The position numbers and the translations under genes are program-made. A stretch of 64,000 bases of DNA, from NCBI RefSeq assembly GCF_001424585.1, contig NZ_LMPJ01000011.1, positions 161,561 to 225,560 on the forward strand, read 5' to 3'. The notes under the pieces were generated by a model. The model had not been told where the DNA came from. It made no database searches and was given only the letters and a program-made list of their open reading frames with translations. The stretch comes from Chryseobacterium sp. Leaf180. Lineage in GTDB: Bacteria > Bacteroidota > Bacteroidia > Flavobacteriales > Weeksellaceae. This document shows, piece by piece, positions 28,470 to 39,355 of this stretch. Each line of letters begins with the position of its first letter. Position 1 is the first letter of the stretch.

Positions 28470-29174
28470 TCAGGTTAGGTGATTTTTGAGAACGGCCTTA
28501 AAGGTCCTTCCTAAAGGCAGCTTTTGCCCACCTTCAAGATATACTGAACTTGTATCATAAGAATGAATATGCGATGCCAAAACGATATATGATTTGTGAA
28601 TTCTGATAAAGCCGAACGCTTTAAATTTTTCTTCAAAATTCGTCATTCTGTCCAGGATCATATATTTTTTAAGCGGTGTTACCAGAAGAATGTACTCTCC
28701 GTAACCTTCTATCCAGAGGATATCTTTTAAAAATACCTTATTTATAATATAGTTAGATTTAAACATGATAAAATCTTCCTGCTCCTTCGCCTCTGAAGAT
28801 TTCCTGAATCGTAGAAAATCATTTGCTTTAGAAACCGCCTTTTTGAAGGTTTCAAAATCGACAGGTTTTACAAGATAATGCACCACATCGAGCTCAAATG
28901 CTTTTACAGCATGTTGAGTTTCTAAAGTAAGAAAAATGCAAAGCGGTTTGTACGGAAGTTTTTCGAGCAGCTCGATGCCAGTCATAAACGGCATATTTAT
29001 ATCTAAAATTACCAGATCTACGGTATTCTCCAGTAAAAAATCGTACGCCTTCAGCGGATTTTGAAAAGATGCCAGCAGCTCTACACCTTCTGTCTTGCTG
29101 CAGTATTTCTGTACTAACTGTAATGCCGGATATTCGTCGTCTACATTTACTGCCTTAATATCAGCCATTTGCAT
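28470..29174 (-). CDS. LytTR-family response regulator
   Basis: Two-component response regulator of 234 residues. The receiver domain has the acidic pair Asp12/Asp13, phosphoacceptor Asp58 (LVILDINMP), Thr83 and Lys103. The C-terminal LytTR DNA-binding domain spans about 135-232, with the FIRIHKSYIV and LPLGRTFKAVL segments. Its start overlaps the end of the histidine kinase gene by 14 nt, or 8 nt if it starts at the second Met, so the pair is translationally coupled. A likely target is the divergent DUF2490-CitMHS operon, but no direct-repeat LytTR site was proved. Confidence 0.92.
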   Translation of the reverse strand: MQMADIKAVNVDDEYPALQLVQKYCSKTEGVELLASFQNPLKAYDFLLENTVDLVILDINMPFMTGIELLEKLPYKPLCIFLTLETQHAVKAFELDVVHYLVKPVDFETFKKAVSKANDFLRFRKSSEAKEQEDFIMFKSNYIINKVFLKDILWIEGYGEYILLVTPLKKYMILDRMTNFEEKFKAFGFIRIHKSYIVLASHIHSYDTSSVYLEGGQKLPLGRTFKAVLKNHLT

Positions 29175-30270
29175 TTATTTTTAAACTTGTTCTGTATATT
29201 TTACTGTCTGCAGCTTCTGAGGTAAAACTGTAATTTCCCGGAAAATATCTGTCGAGAATAGCGAGAATCGCCTTATTTCCCAAACCTTGATATCCTGTCA
29301 CTGCCTGCTGATTTCTGTCTTTTGAAATAGAGTTTTCGATCTCAAAAATCAAAACATAATTTTCAATTTTAAAATCAACAGAGATGAAACTTTCCGGATC
29401 GATTCCTACCGCAGAGTGTTTTAAAGAATTTTCAAAAAGGGTAAGTAAAACCGAAGGAGGAATTTCTATTAAATCTAAATCTTCACTGTTCCCGATTCTG
29501 AAAAATATATTAAGCTGGTCATTAAACCTAAGCTGGTAGAGCGCTGCCAAAGATGTTATCGAAGAAAATTCCTGAGCCAGCGAGATCTTTTCTTTACCGC
29601 TGTCATAGATCGTATACTGCAAAAGTTTGCTGAGCTGAAGGACAGCATCTGAAGTTTTTTCTGAATCACTGAAACTGCTGACGTATATATTATTGAGTGT
29701 ATTAAGCAGGAAATGCGGACTGAGTTTAGATTTCAGTAAATCGACATACAGTTGATTTTTTTCTTCCCCGAGCACCGCAACATCGCGCTCGATCAAAAAT
29801 TTATCTTTTGTAATTCCCAGAAAGGAAGCGACTAAAATCACAATACCCTGTGTGATATACACATTGTAAATAAAACTGTTGTAATCTGTGCGTAAAAAAC
29901 TGTTTGCAAAAAGAGCAGGTTCCAGCAAAATGCGCGACAGGCTGCTGATGAGAAAACATACCAAAGCATAGAGAACAAACTCTGGATATTTATTGGAAAG
30001 ATAAAATTTCGGGACTAAGTAATAATAAATAAAATAATAGATACCCAAACTGAAAATAGAGTTGAAAATAATATTCAGGATCAGTTCCGGTGTTTGCAGA
30101 AAGTGTTTTTGGGTAAAATAGATCATCAGAACAAACACAGCTCCGAAGAAAATGTGCTGAAAGCCCAGCAGAAATTTCCAGCGGTAAGACATGATCTTAT
30201 TCAAAATCTTCTGACTGAATAAAATTCTAAAAATCAATAAGATAACAACGATATTCAGTAATAAAAACAT
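29161..30270 (-). CDS. LytS/YpdA-type sensor histidine kinase
   Basis: Membrane sensor kinase of 369 residues. About five hydrophobic helices fill residues 1-155. The His_kinase (PF06580-type) motif LSPHFLLNTLNNI follows, with phospho-acceptor His186, then a HATPase domain with N-box LFENSLKHS (about 279-287) and a GLGN glycine loop (about 329-332). No extracellular sensor domain is present, so the signal is probably sensed by the membrane part. It is cotranscribed with the LytTR regulator and divergent from the DUF2490/CitMHS genes. Confidence 0.92.
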   Translation of the reverse strand: MFLLLNIVVILLIFRILFSQKILNKIMSYRWKFLLGFQHIFFGAVFVLMIYFTQKHFLQTPELILNIIFNSIFSLGIYYFIYYYLVPKFYLSNKYPEFVLYALVCFLISSLSRILLEPALFANSFLRTDYNSFIYNVYITQGIVILVASFLGITKDKFLIERDVAVLGEEKNQLYVDLLKSKLSPHFLLNTLNNIYVSSFSDSEKTSDAVLQLSKLLQYTIYDSGKEKISLAQEFSSITSLAALYQLRFNDQLNIFFRIGNSEDLDLIEIPPSVLLTLFENSLKHSAVGIDPESFISVDFKIENYVLIFEIENSISKDRNQQAVTGYQGLGNKAILAILDRYFPGNYSFTSEAADSKIYRTSLKINANG

Positions 30271-30295
30271 CCGCAGATATGTTTTTCAGATAGTC

Positions 30296-30303
30296 CAAAT
30301 ATA
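30296..30303 (-). promoter_or_regulatory. -7 box of the kinase-regulator operon
   Basis: Minus strand TATATTTG, a perfect TAnnTTTG match 25 nt before the kinase ATG. A clear -33 is lacking. Confidence 0.45.
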
Positions 30304-30385
30304 CCATCTTTTTTTTCTCAAAGTGCAGTTCACTTATAAAAAACACCATTGGTTGAAAATTTTACAGACAAGCACTGCAATTGGA

Positions 30386-30393
30386 TACATTTG
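30386..30393 (+). promoter_or_regulatory. -7 box of the DUF2490-CitMHS operon
   Basis: TACATTTG, a perfect TAnnTTTG match. It lies 28 nt before the ATG at 30422 and favours that start over the ATG at 30404. Confidence 0.45.
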
Positions 30394-30421
30394 AGAAAAT
30401 GCAATGTTAACTAAATATTAC

Positions 30422-31123
30422 ATGAAGATTAAACAAAAAACAATCGCTCTCCTGATTATTCTTTCAACCATAATGATGAAAGCGCAAAGCATAGACAATT
30501 ACAACATGTGGTTTCAGTATCTGATGTCCGCAAAACTGACTGACAAAAATACCCTGACTGCACTTGCGCAATACCGTTCTTTTGATCTCGCTTACGATAC
30601 ACGCCTTTTCCTTTTAAATGCGTATGTCGATCACGAGGTGGCACCAGGAATTAAACCCGCTGCAGGTTTTATGTTTCTGGTACTCGAATCTTACAATACA
30701 AACAACTCAAAAAGGATTCGCTATGAAAAAAGACCGTTCCAGCAGGTGACAATGGAAAATAACATCGGCCGCACCTCAGTCTCAAACAGGCTGCGCGTGG
30801 AAGAGCGTTTTATAAATAATCCTGATGAGTTTATCGTAAGGCTGCGCTATCTTATTTCTGTAAAAATTCCTTTCAGTAAAAAAGGTGAAAAAGAAAAGCT
30901 GTACGGCATTCTTAAAAACGAAATCCGAATGAATATCGTAAAAGATGAACCTTTTGACAGCAACCGTATCACAGCAGGAATCGGTATCAAAACAGGAAGA
31001 AACTCGGCACTGGAACTGGCTTTTATTAATCAGCTGGAAACCGGAAAAACCAGCAATTACGGCTACATTGGTTTCAGACACAATTTTGACTGGAGAAAGA
31101 GAGAAAAAAATAATCCGAACTAA
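30422..31123 (+). CDS. DUF2490 outer-membrane-like protein
   Basis: A protein of 233 residues with a signal peptide (about 1-21, MMKAQ) and a beta-rich mature chain that alternates polar and hydrophobic residues and ends near an aromatic strand (YGYIGFRHNFDWR), consistent with a small outer-membrane barrel. DUF2490 has no established function. The CitMHS transporter starts 11 nt downstream, so the pair is probably an operon in which this protein could provide outer-membrane passage. That role is inferred from context only. Confidence 0.78.
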   Translation: MKIKQKTIALLIILSTIMMKAQSIDNYNMWFQYLMSAKLTDKNTLTALAQYRSFDLAYDTRLFLLNAYVDHEVAPGIKPAAGFMFLVLESYNTNNSKRIRYEKRPFQQVTMENNIGRTSVSNRLRVEERFINNPDEFIVRLRYLISVKIPFSKKGEKEKLYGILKNEIRMNIVKDEPFDSNRITAGIGIKTGRNSALELAFINQLETGKTSNYGYIGFRHNFDWRKREKNNPN

Positions 31124-31134
31124 AAAAACAAATT

Positions 31135-32421
31135 ATGCTTACAATATTAGGTTTTCTGATGATCGCAATCTTTATGGTTTTCATCATGACAAAAAAACTG
31201 ACGCCTCTTACTGCATTGATTCTGGTTCCTGTGATCATCGCCGCTTTGGCAGGTTTCGGATCTGAACTTGGCGAGATGGCAAAAGACGGCATTAAAGAAA
31301 TTGCAATGACCGGCGTGATGCTCATTTTTGCCATTCTGTATTTCAGTCTGATGATTGACACAGGGCTGTTTGAGCCACTGGTACAGGTAATTCTGAAAGC
31401 TGTAGGCGACAATCCGGTAAAAACTACCATCGGCACCGCAATTCTTACAACTTTGGTCTCTTTGGATGGCGACGGTTCTTCTACCTACATTATTGTAGTG
31501 GCCGCAATGCTTCCGTTATACAAAAAACAGGGGATGAATCCTTTAGTTCTTACCTGTATTGTGATGCTCTCGGGCGGAATTATGAATATCCTTCCCTGGG
31601 GCGGCCCGACGGCGCGGGTAATGAGTTCTCTGAAACTGGGTCATGCTGAAATTTTTGTCCCGATGATACCTATTATGGCGATCGGAATTTTATGGGTTAT
31701 TTTCGTATCCTATATTCTGGGAATTCAGGAAAAAAGAAAAATCGCCAAAAACGGCAAATTTACCAGATACAGCGACAATGATATCGAAGGCGGCGACGAT
31801 CAGAAAATGCTGAGACCAAAATTAATATGGGTGAATTTTGCCCTTACGATACTGCTTTTGCTGGTCATGATTTTAGATCTCATTCCTTTGGGTATTGCAT
31901 TCATGATCGCATTCTGTATTGCCGCACTCATCAATTATCCGAAACCGAAAGACCAGCAGAAAATCGTTACCAAACATGCGGGAAATGCACTTTCTGTTGC
32001 CGGGATGATTTTCGCAGCAGGAATTTTTACAGGAATTCTCAATGGCACCGGCATCATGCAGGCGATGGGAAACAGCATTATTGGCATTGTACCAGAAAGT
32101 TGGGGTGGTTTTTTAAATACAATTACTGCCGTTTTCAGTGTTCCGCTCACGTTTTTTCTAACGAATGATGCGTATTATTTCGGTATTTTACCCATCATTA
32201 CAGCAACAGGTTCAGAGCTGGGAATTCCGCCTGATGTTTTAGGAAGAGCCAGTCTTGTCGGTCAGGCATCGCATTTATTAAGCCCGCTCGTACCTTCCAC
32301 TTATTTGCTGGTTTCGCTTGCGGGAGTAGAATTTTCGGATCATTTGAAATTTACCTTAAAGTGGGCCATCGGCTCATCCATAATCATGCTGGTAAGCGCA
32401 TTGATTCTGGGAGTGATTTAA
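31135..32421 (+). CDS. CitMHS-family citrate/carboxylate transporter
   Basis: Inner-membrane secondary transporter of 428 residues with about twelve helices. The family features include VSLDGDGSSTYIIVVAAMLP near residues 100-120 and ILPWGGPTARVMSSL near 150-165, which line the substrate site of the CitM/CitH group. Bacillus members take up citrate complexed with divalent metal in exchange for protons. The kinase-LytTR pair immediately upstream on the other strand suggests regulation by an external carboxylate, as in other LytS/CitMHS-type pairings. The exact substrate is not determinable here. Confidence 0.9.
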   Translation: MLTILGFLMIAIFMVFIMTKKLTPLTALILVPVIIAALAGFGSELGEMAKDGIKEIAMTGVMLIFAILYFSLMIDTGLFEPLVQVILKAVGDNPVKTTIGTAILTTLVSLDGDGSSTYIIVVAAMLPLYKKQGMNPLVLTCIVMLSGGIMNILPWGGPTARVMSSLKLGHAEIFVPMIPIMAIGILWVIFVSYILGIQEKRKIAKNGKFTRYSDNDIEGGDDQKMLRPKLIWVNFALTILLLLVMILDLIPLGIAFMIAFCIAALINYPKPKDQQKIVTKHAGNALSVAGMIFAAGIFTGILNGTGIMQAMGNSIIGIVPESWGGFLNTITAVFSVPLTFFLTNDAYYFGILPIITATGSELGIPPDVLGRASLVGQASHLLSPLVPSTYLLVSLAGVEFSDHLKFTLKWAIGSSIIMLVSALILGVI

Positions 32422-32517
32422 CAACCACTTCCAGGATTTTTTTGCGGAGTAAACGTCTGTATTAATTATTTTTTAATCTCAATAATAAGTCTAATTTTAC
32501 ATCAGTAAAAGCAGCTG

Positions 32518-33723
32518 ATGTTTCCCAGTCTTCCAAAAAAAACGTTTACCAACACCTATCTCAGGAATCTGACGCTGTATGTTTTTATCGCGATCATTGC
32601 GGGTGTATTTGTGGGAATTTATTTGCCTGAGTTCAGCAGAAAACTGGAGCTCGTCAATCAATATTTCTTTACCGTTCTTGAGGCGATTATTCTGCCGGTG
32701 CTTTTTATCGCGATCGTTTACGGTATTTTAAATGTGTTTGAAACCAAGAATTCATTCCGGATTATTGCATATACTTTCATTTATTTCATTTCCGTCACCT
32801 CAGTCTGCATTATTCTGGGTTTCATCATGGGCTTTCTCATAAAACCGGGCATCAATACCGGTATCAATCTCGCCGAAATCCGTGCGGAAATTCCCAACAC
32901 ATATAGGTTTACAGGCAATCCTGATTTTTTTACCATCAACAACAGCAGGTATACCATTTTTCTTGTCATCTCGGTCATTGTCGGAGTTGTTGCCGGCAGC
33001 CTGAAAAGCAGGAAGCTTACGACAGTTCTCAATTTGGGGATGGAACTTTTTTACATCGGCATAAAATATCTTTATCTTGTTCTTCCGGTCATTATCTTCT
33101 GCAATATCGCTTACGGAATCTCTGTTTACGGCCTCAGCACACTGCTTCCGCTCAGTAAAATCGTGGCAACCGTTTATCTTGCGTGTATCATTTTTATTTT
33201 CGGTATTTTGGGAACGCTCTGCTATTTTTTTAAAATAAATTTTCGTGAATTTCTGGTGGATATAAAAGATGAAATCATTCTGGTGATGACCACTTCTTCC
33301 TCCAAAACAGCATTCCCGATGATCTTCGAAAAACTTGAAAATCAGGGTTACGAAAAGAAAATCATCCGTTTTCTTATTCCGCTGGGCTACAATTTCAACC
33401 TTGCGGGTGCCTGCATTTACATTTCCGCATGCTGTATTTTTTTGGTGCAGTTTTACAGTATTCCCATGGGGTGGAATGATTACTTTCTGCTGTTTTTAAT
33501 CATCAGCATTACTTCCAAAACAGCTTCCGGTGTTCCCGGCTCCGGCTTTCTCGCGCTTATATTTACTCTGGATAAATTCGGTAAAATACCATTAACAGAT
33601 ATTGCGTTGCTGTACAGCGTAGACCGTTTTATGAATGAAGCAAGATCGGTAACCAATTTTATCGGAATTGCCGTTTCTTCGGCACTTATCGCAAAACTGA
33701 ATCCGTCAAAGGAAGCTTTTTAG
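32518..33723 (+). CDS. Dicarboxylate/amino acid:cation symporter (SDF/DAACS family)
   Basis: Membrane symporter of 401 residues with the glutamate-transporter-homologue fold. The serine-rich reentrant loop (TTSSSKTAFPMIFEKL, about 258-273), the GYNFNLAGACIYIS helix with the NxxG element (about 290-303), and the second reentrant loop SKTASGVPGSGFL followed by DRFMNEARSVTNF (about 330-385) are all present. It probably imports C4-dicarboxylates or acidic amino acids with Na+ or H+. It lies 96 nt after the CitMHS gene in the same direction, so it may share the operon or have its own promoter. Confidence 0.9.
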   Translation: MFPSLPKKTFTNTYLRNLTLYVFIAIIAGVFVGIYLPEFSRKLELVNQYFFTVLEAIILPVLFIAIVYGILNVFETKNSFRIIAYTFIYFISVTSVCIILGFIMGFLIKPGINTGINLAEIRAEIPNTYRFTGNPDFFTINNSRYTIFLVISVIVGVVAGSLKSRKLTTVLNLGMELFYIGIKYLYLVLPVIIFCNIAYGISVYGLSTLLPLSKIVATVYLACIIFIFGILGTLCYFFKINFREFLVDIKDEIILVMTTSSSKTAFPMIFEKLENQGYEKKIIRFLIPLGYNFNLAGACIYISACCIFLVQFYSIPMGWNDYFLLFLIISITSKTASGVPGSGFLALIFTLDKFGKIPLTDIALLYSVDRFMNEARSVTNFIGIAVSSALIAKLNPSKEAF

Positions 33724-33744
33724 CAAAAATTGCCTGCTTTTTTT

Positions 33745-33817
33745 CTGCCAAAATTTCACCTTTCACTTTAAAACTCTGCCAAAATTTTATTTAAAACCTG
33801 TTGGCATACAATTAGGG
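33745..33817 (+). promoter_or_regulatory. groESL upstream region with repeated CTGCCAAAATTT boxes
   Basis: Two identical CTGCCAAAATTT words (33745-33756 and 33776-33787, 31 bp apart) precede TGGCATACAATTAGGG (33802-33817). The last element matches the -24 part of a sigma-54 promoter, but its -12 part is weak (TTAGG in place of TTGCW). No TAnnTTTG box is evident. The arrangement suggests a stress-type promoter with upstream sites. CIRCE was not seen. Confidence 0.35.
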
Positions 33818-33854
33818 AAAGACAGACCAGAAACATTAAAAAAAATATAATATT

Positions 33855-34133
33855 ATGTCAGTAAACTTTAAGCCGTTAGCAGACCGCGTTTTGATCGAGC
33901 CGATCGCTGCTGAAACGAAGACCGCTTCAGGGATCATCATCCCGGATACCGCAAAAGAAAAACCTCAGGAAGGCACAGTAGTAGCTGTGGGACCTGGTAA
34001 AAAAGATGAGCCAACCACTGTACAGGTAGGTGACAAAGTTCTTTACGGAAAATATTCTGGTTCCGAATTAAAATTAGACGGAAAAGATTTTATCATTGCA
34101 AAAGAGTCTGATCTTTTAGGAGTAATAGGTTAA
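33855..34133 (+). CDS. groES: Co-chaperonin GroES
   Basis: Ten-kilodalton co-chaperonin that caps the GroEL ring. The 92-residue chain contains the standard features: [10 protein letters not shown] at residues 6-15, a flexible mobile loop with [19 protein letters not shown] (about 18-36), and the [18 protein letters not shown] strand. It is followed, unusually, by an unrelated four-helix-bundle gene before groEL. Confidence 0.97.
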   Translation: MSVNFKPLADRVLIEPIAAETKTASGIIIPDTAKEKPQEGTVVAVGPGKKDEPTTVQVGDKVLYGKYSGSELKLDGKDFIIAKESDLLGVIG

Positions 34134-34170
34134 GCTGATAGCTATTGGCTAATGGCAGATGGCTTTCAGC
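34134..34170. repeat. Left flank of the S23 cassette: GCC/GGC short repeats
   Basis: Directly after the groES stop, a run of GCT-TTGGC-type words (GCTATTGGCTAATGGC, then GATGGCTTTCAGC). Its reverse complement, with AGCCA-rich words, resembles the right flank at 34562-34614, so the inserted gene is bordered by loosely inverted repeats. Confidence 0.5.
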
Positions 34171-34184
34171 GTTGAAAATAGAAA

Positions 34185-36247
<2,063 letters not shown>

Positions 36248-36276
36248 TAGCGTGTCGCTGAGACAATATAAATTTT

Positions 36277-36308
36277 AAAACCGTTCTGGAAACAGAGCGG
36301 TTTTTTTA
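36277..36308 (+). terminator. groEL terminator
   Basis: Twelve-pair stem AAAACCGTTCTG/CAGAGCGGTTTT with one G-U pair and a GAAA loop, then seven T. Related hairpins recur at 36927 and 39144. Confidence 0.88.
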
Positions 36309-36323
36309 CTAAAATAACTAAAT

Positions 36324-36911
36324 ATGAAAAATATAGATCACTTTGATGATTTCATATCTCTTCTCGAAAATACTATGAAAGAGTATAGGGATATTAAAAC
36401 TTTAATAGAAAAAAATAATCTATCAGAAAGATTTGAGGATTTACAGAAGACAAATGAGCTAGCTATGTTATTTACAGTTGCAAATTCTGACCTTACAATT
36501 TCTTTAAAGAATTTACATATCGTAAATAAAGATTCTGAAAGATTATTCTTTGTCAAAAATATTTTTTTAACAATACATGAAACAATTGTTGCATATCAGG
36601 GAAATGGGAAGTTTATTAATAATCTATGTCAGACTTATGATGAAACAAAAGATGCGTACAAGACTGTAACTGATAATTTAAGAAAATTCAAAAAAGATCA
36701 TGATTACGAGCGTTATATAATACCTATGCGCAATAGTATTTCCGCACATATTGATATTGATTCTTTTTATGATGAAACCATCCAAATTGATATTGATAAA
36801 ATATTAGAAATGACATTGCATTTTGGACAGGAATTTTTATCTACTGCGATATCTTTGATAAAAATTCTGTTGAAATATCTAGTTAATAATTTCTTAAGTC
36901 AATCTCGCTAA
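36324..36911 (+). CDS. Hypothetical helical protein, possible HEPN-like
   Basis: Not recognised. A 195-residue mostly helical protein with no signal peptide and AT-rich codons unlike groEL. A C-terminal motif R136-N-S-I-S-A-H142 fits the R-x4..6-H (often RN....H) signature of HEPN domains, which occur in RNases of toxin-antitoxin and defence systems. The match is short and could be chance. It lies 15 nt past the groEL terminator stem and ends before a hairpin related to that terminator, so it looks like a recent insertion downstream of groEL. Confidence 0.6.
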   Translation: MKNIDHFDDFISLLENTMKEYRDIKTLIEKNNLSERFEDLQKTNELAMLFTVANSDLTISLKNLHIVNKDSERLFFVKNIFLTIHETIVAYQGNGKFINNLCQTYDETKDAYKTVTDNLRKFKKDHDYERYIIPMRNSISAHIDIDSFYDETIQIDIDKILEMTLHFGQEFLSTAISLIKILLKYLVNNFLSQSR

Positions 36912-36926
36912 AAACAATATAAAGTT

Positions 36927-36956
36927 AAAACCTTTCAGATTTTTCTGAGCGGTTTT
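36927..36956 (+). terminator. Terminator-like hairpin related to the groEL terminator
   Basis: AAAACCTTTCAG pairs with CTGAGCGGTTTT with one mismatch and one G-U pair, followed by GTTTT. Its sequence resembles the groEL terminator stem. Confidence 0.6.
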
Positions 36957-37058
36957 GTTTTACAACAATTAATTAACAAATCTGTATTTATAAAACCTGT
37001 AAAACAACTTATTAAAATAAATATCTATATTTAAGCTAACAAATTAAAAACTAAAAAA

Positions 37059-37922
37059 ATGTGGACTTTTATTGTAATTATAATTGCTGCAATTATAATT
37101 TGGGCTATCGTTAGTAATAATACTGACAACGAAAAAATTAGAGAACACAATAACAGACAAGGCGGACTTAAAAGCCAATTTTTAAGTTTTTCAAACATAT
37201 TAGAAAATAAATTTAATATGAACTTGAAATATGATGATGGTAGAATGATTCGCTACAAAAAAGAAGTTTCAATTGGCGAATTGAATATTGGAGTTCATCT
37301 TGATTATGCCAACTTTAAAATAATTTATTCTGAAATTATAAAAAAAGATGGAACAATCATTAAAGGTCAAAATGTTACATATCCTATTGTAGATGATGTA
37401 AAACTGATGGAAGATAGTATAAATTTCAGTATAAAGAATCTAATGTCTGAAATTTCAAAATTGGATTTAAAAAATCAACAAATTTACATTCCAGCTAAAA
37501 AACATACTAAGCACTGGTTTAAAATTATTAATAATACAAATACCGAAGATGAAATAAATTTTTATGCGAAAAAACTATTTTTGAATGATGACATCAATCC
37601 CGATGTTGTAAGAGCAAATTTATTTTATTACAAATTTGGGGAGGCTCATCCTGAAAGATACGAATCCCCATCAATTAGACATATAGCTTCTGTGCCACTA
37701 ATTTTTAGTGATTTATTTATTTCAGCATATCCAGATGTGTATTTATGGATTAAAAAAAAGGAATTAGATATTAGCAGATTTGATACTTTACATGAACAAA
37801 ATAATAACAGACAGGATTTGAGCAGTCTGATGGATTTTTACAGATTATTTATTGATCAATATTTAGTTGAAAAAACTAAGCTCGAATGCCAAAATCCAGG
37901 ATTTAGGTTTGCTCCTAATTAA
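37059..37922 (+). CDS. Hypothetical membrane-anchored protein
   Basis: Not recognised. A 287-residue protein with one N-terminal hydrophobic helix (residues 2-20, IIIAAIIIWAIV) followed by a charged, soluble, probably cytoplasmic or periplasmic domain without a motif I know. AT content is very high and codons differ from groEL. It is preceded by an AT-rich gap with no clear promoter. It belongs to the run of orphan genes between groEL and the M48 protease. Confidence 0.62.
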   Translation: MWTFIVIIIAAIIIWAIVSNNTDNEKIREHNNRQGGLKSQFLSFSNILENKFNMNLKYDDGRMIRYKKEVSIGELNIGVHLDYANFKIIYSEIIKKDGTIIKGQNVTYPIVDDVKLMEDSINFSIKNLMSEISKLDLKNQQIYIPAKKHTKHWFKIINNTNTEDEINFYAKKLFLNDDINPDVVRANLFYYKFGEAHPERYESPSIRHIASVPLIFSDLFISAYPDVYLWIKKKELDISRFDTLHEQNNNRQDLSSLMDFYRLFIDQYLVEKTKLECQNPGFRFAPN

Positions 37923-38142
37923 TCATGTTAATATGTTGGCGAGTGTCTCTCTCGTACCCACAACATAACAACATTCAGTTTTCAAATAAAACAAACCGCT
38001 TCGCTAAGTCTCCTGACCTTACGGCAGTGTTACAAAAAAGTTTTCATCCCAGATGTCGCGGATTTCCAATCCGTGAGTTTTTCACTATATTTAAAACATA
38101 TTTTTCTACACAGAAAATCAATTAAAACAAACCTCACCACCT
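37923..38142. other. Intergenic 220 bp, possible remnant of a mobile element
   Basis: No supported gene: a 66-codon open frame at 37925-38125 lacks any recognisable content. It contains CCGCTTCGCTAAG, GACCTTACGG and the near-palindrome CGGATTTCCAATCCG (about 38058-38072). A similar GGATTTGTAATCC word often marks ends of short Bacteroidota elements, from memory only. No transposase is present. Confidence 0.3.
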
Positions 38143-39069
38143 TTGAAAACAAAATTATTACTCCTTTCACTTTTCGGTTTTTGTTTAAGCAATGCACAAA
38201 CCTTAAATTTTAAACATCTTTCGGATATGTCTGTGAGAAGAGGAGCGATAAGCAGTGCTATTGCAGATGACAATATCTATGTGAGCAATGGGTATAAAGA
38301 TTCGGATGGTAATGCTGTTTTTATTGAGAAATACAGCATTAAAGATAACCGTTGGAGTGTAATCAATTCTACTTTGGTTCCTAAAAGATTCGCCAATTCG
38401 GAGACTTACGGTAATAAAATTTATATTTTTAACGGGTGGGGAAACAGCCATCTTGAAATTATAGACCTTGAAACGCATAAAAAAACGAAAGGAGCTGTTA
38501 ACCGTGCCTACACAGGAAATGCCGGTTCTGCCATCCATAACGGAAAAATATATACCTTCGGCGGCAGTGGACTCAACAATGCCGCCACCACAGTATTTTC
38601 TGATAGATTCCAGTATTATGACATTGCTTCAGACACATGGCATGCGTTATCGAATATGCCAACCGCCAGAGAAGCAAGGGGCAAAATTGTTAATGATAAG
38701 CTTTATGTAATCGGTGGTTTTAACGGTACCTCATCCCGTCTGGTCAATGTGTATGATTTCAACAAGAATCTCTGGACTGAGCAATATACGATGCCGACTG
38801 CGATATCAGGTCACGCATTAGCAGTTTACGGTACTAAGATTTTTATTGCTGGCGGTTACAACAATCAGTCGTTTTTGGCCTATTTTGATACAGAAACCAA
38901 TACGGTACATCAGTTATCATCCAACATGACTCCCAGACGCCACGCTGCTGCGGAAATACACAGCAATAAATTATACATCATCGGTGGAAGTACAGCCTCC
39001 TCAACCAAATCAGCTGTTAAGAGCGTTCAGGTTGCAGATATCAGCGAAGAAGTGCTTTCCGCTAAATAA
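38143..39069 (+). CDS. Secreted Kelch-repeat protein
   Basis: A 308-residue protein with a signal peptide (about 1-19, LSNAQ) and about five or six Kelch blades. Each blade has a Gly-Gly or Gly-Trp element after a hydrophobic strand (YTFGGSGLNNAAT, YVIGGFNGTSSRLV, FIAGGYNNQSF, YIIGGSTASS) and a Trp near its start. It should fold as a beta-propeller, probably for binding; no catalytic domain and no T9SS tail are visible. The start is TTG at 38143, the only codon that precedes a full signal peptide. It is monocistronic with a terminator downstream. Confidence 0.8.
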   Translation: MKTKLLLLSLFGFCLSNAQTLNFKHLSDMSVRRGAISSAIADDNIYVSNGYKDSDGNAVFIEKYSIKDNRWSVINSTLVPKRFANSETYGNKIYIFNGWGNSHLEIIDLETHKKTKGAVNRAYTGNAGSAIHNGKIYTFGGSGLNNAATTVFSDRFQYYDIASDTWHALSNMPTAREARGKIVNDKLYVIGGFNGTSSRLVNVYDFNKNLWTEQYTMPTAISGHALAVYGTKIFIAGGYNNQSFLAYFDTETNTVHQLSSNMTPRRHAAAEIHSNKLYIIGGSTASSTKSAVKSVQVADISEEVLSAK

Positions 39070-39143
39070 AAGGAGATATATTTAAATAAAAAGCTGATCC
39101 GTGACAGCGCAGCTTTAACGGATCGCCAAGAGAATATTTTAAG

Positions 39144-39172
39144 ACCGTTCAGATTTCCCTGGGCGGTTTTTT
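39144..39172 (+). terminator. Terminator after the Kelch gene
   Basis: ACCGTTCAG pairs with CTGGGCGGT (two G-U pairs), followed by six T. The stem is again similar to that of groEL. Confidence 0.75.
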
Positions 39173-39355
39173 AACGAATCAAACTCAGTTGTACAATTTA
39201 TACATACATTATATTTTCACTTGTAAATAAAACCAATTATAAAATTGTACAGAATTTCAAAACCTCACTTTGATTAGTTAATTTGCATCTAATATTTATT
39301 ATCATTGCGAAGTATTCATTATTTTAACACCCCAAAACTTTTTATAAAACTGGCT

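Noticed and set aside
33724-33854. CIRCE/HrcA operator upstream of groES
   Set aside because: No TTAGCACTC-N9-GAGTGCTAA-like inverted repeat is present.
37925-38125. 66-codon open frame after the 287-residue orphan
   Set aside because: No signal, motif or plausible start; it appears to be remnant non-coding sequence.
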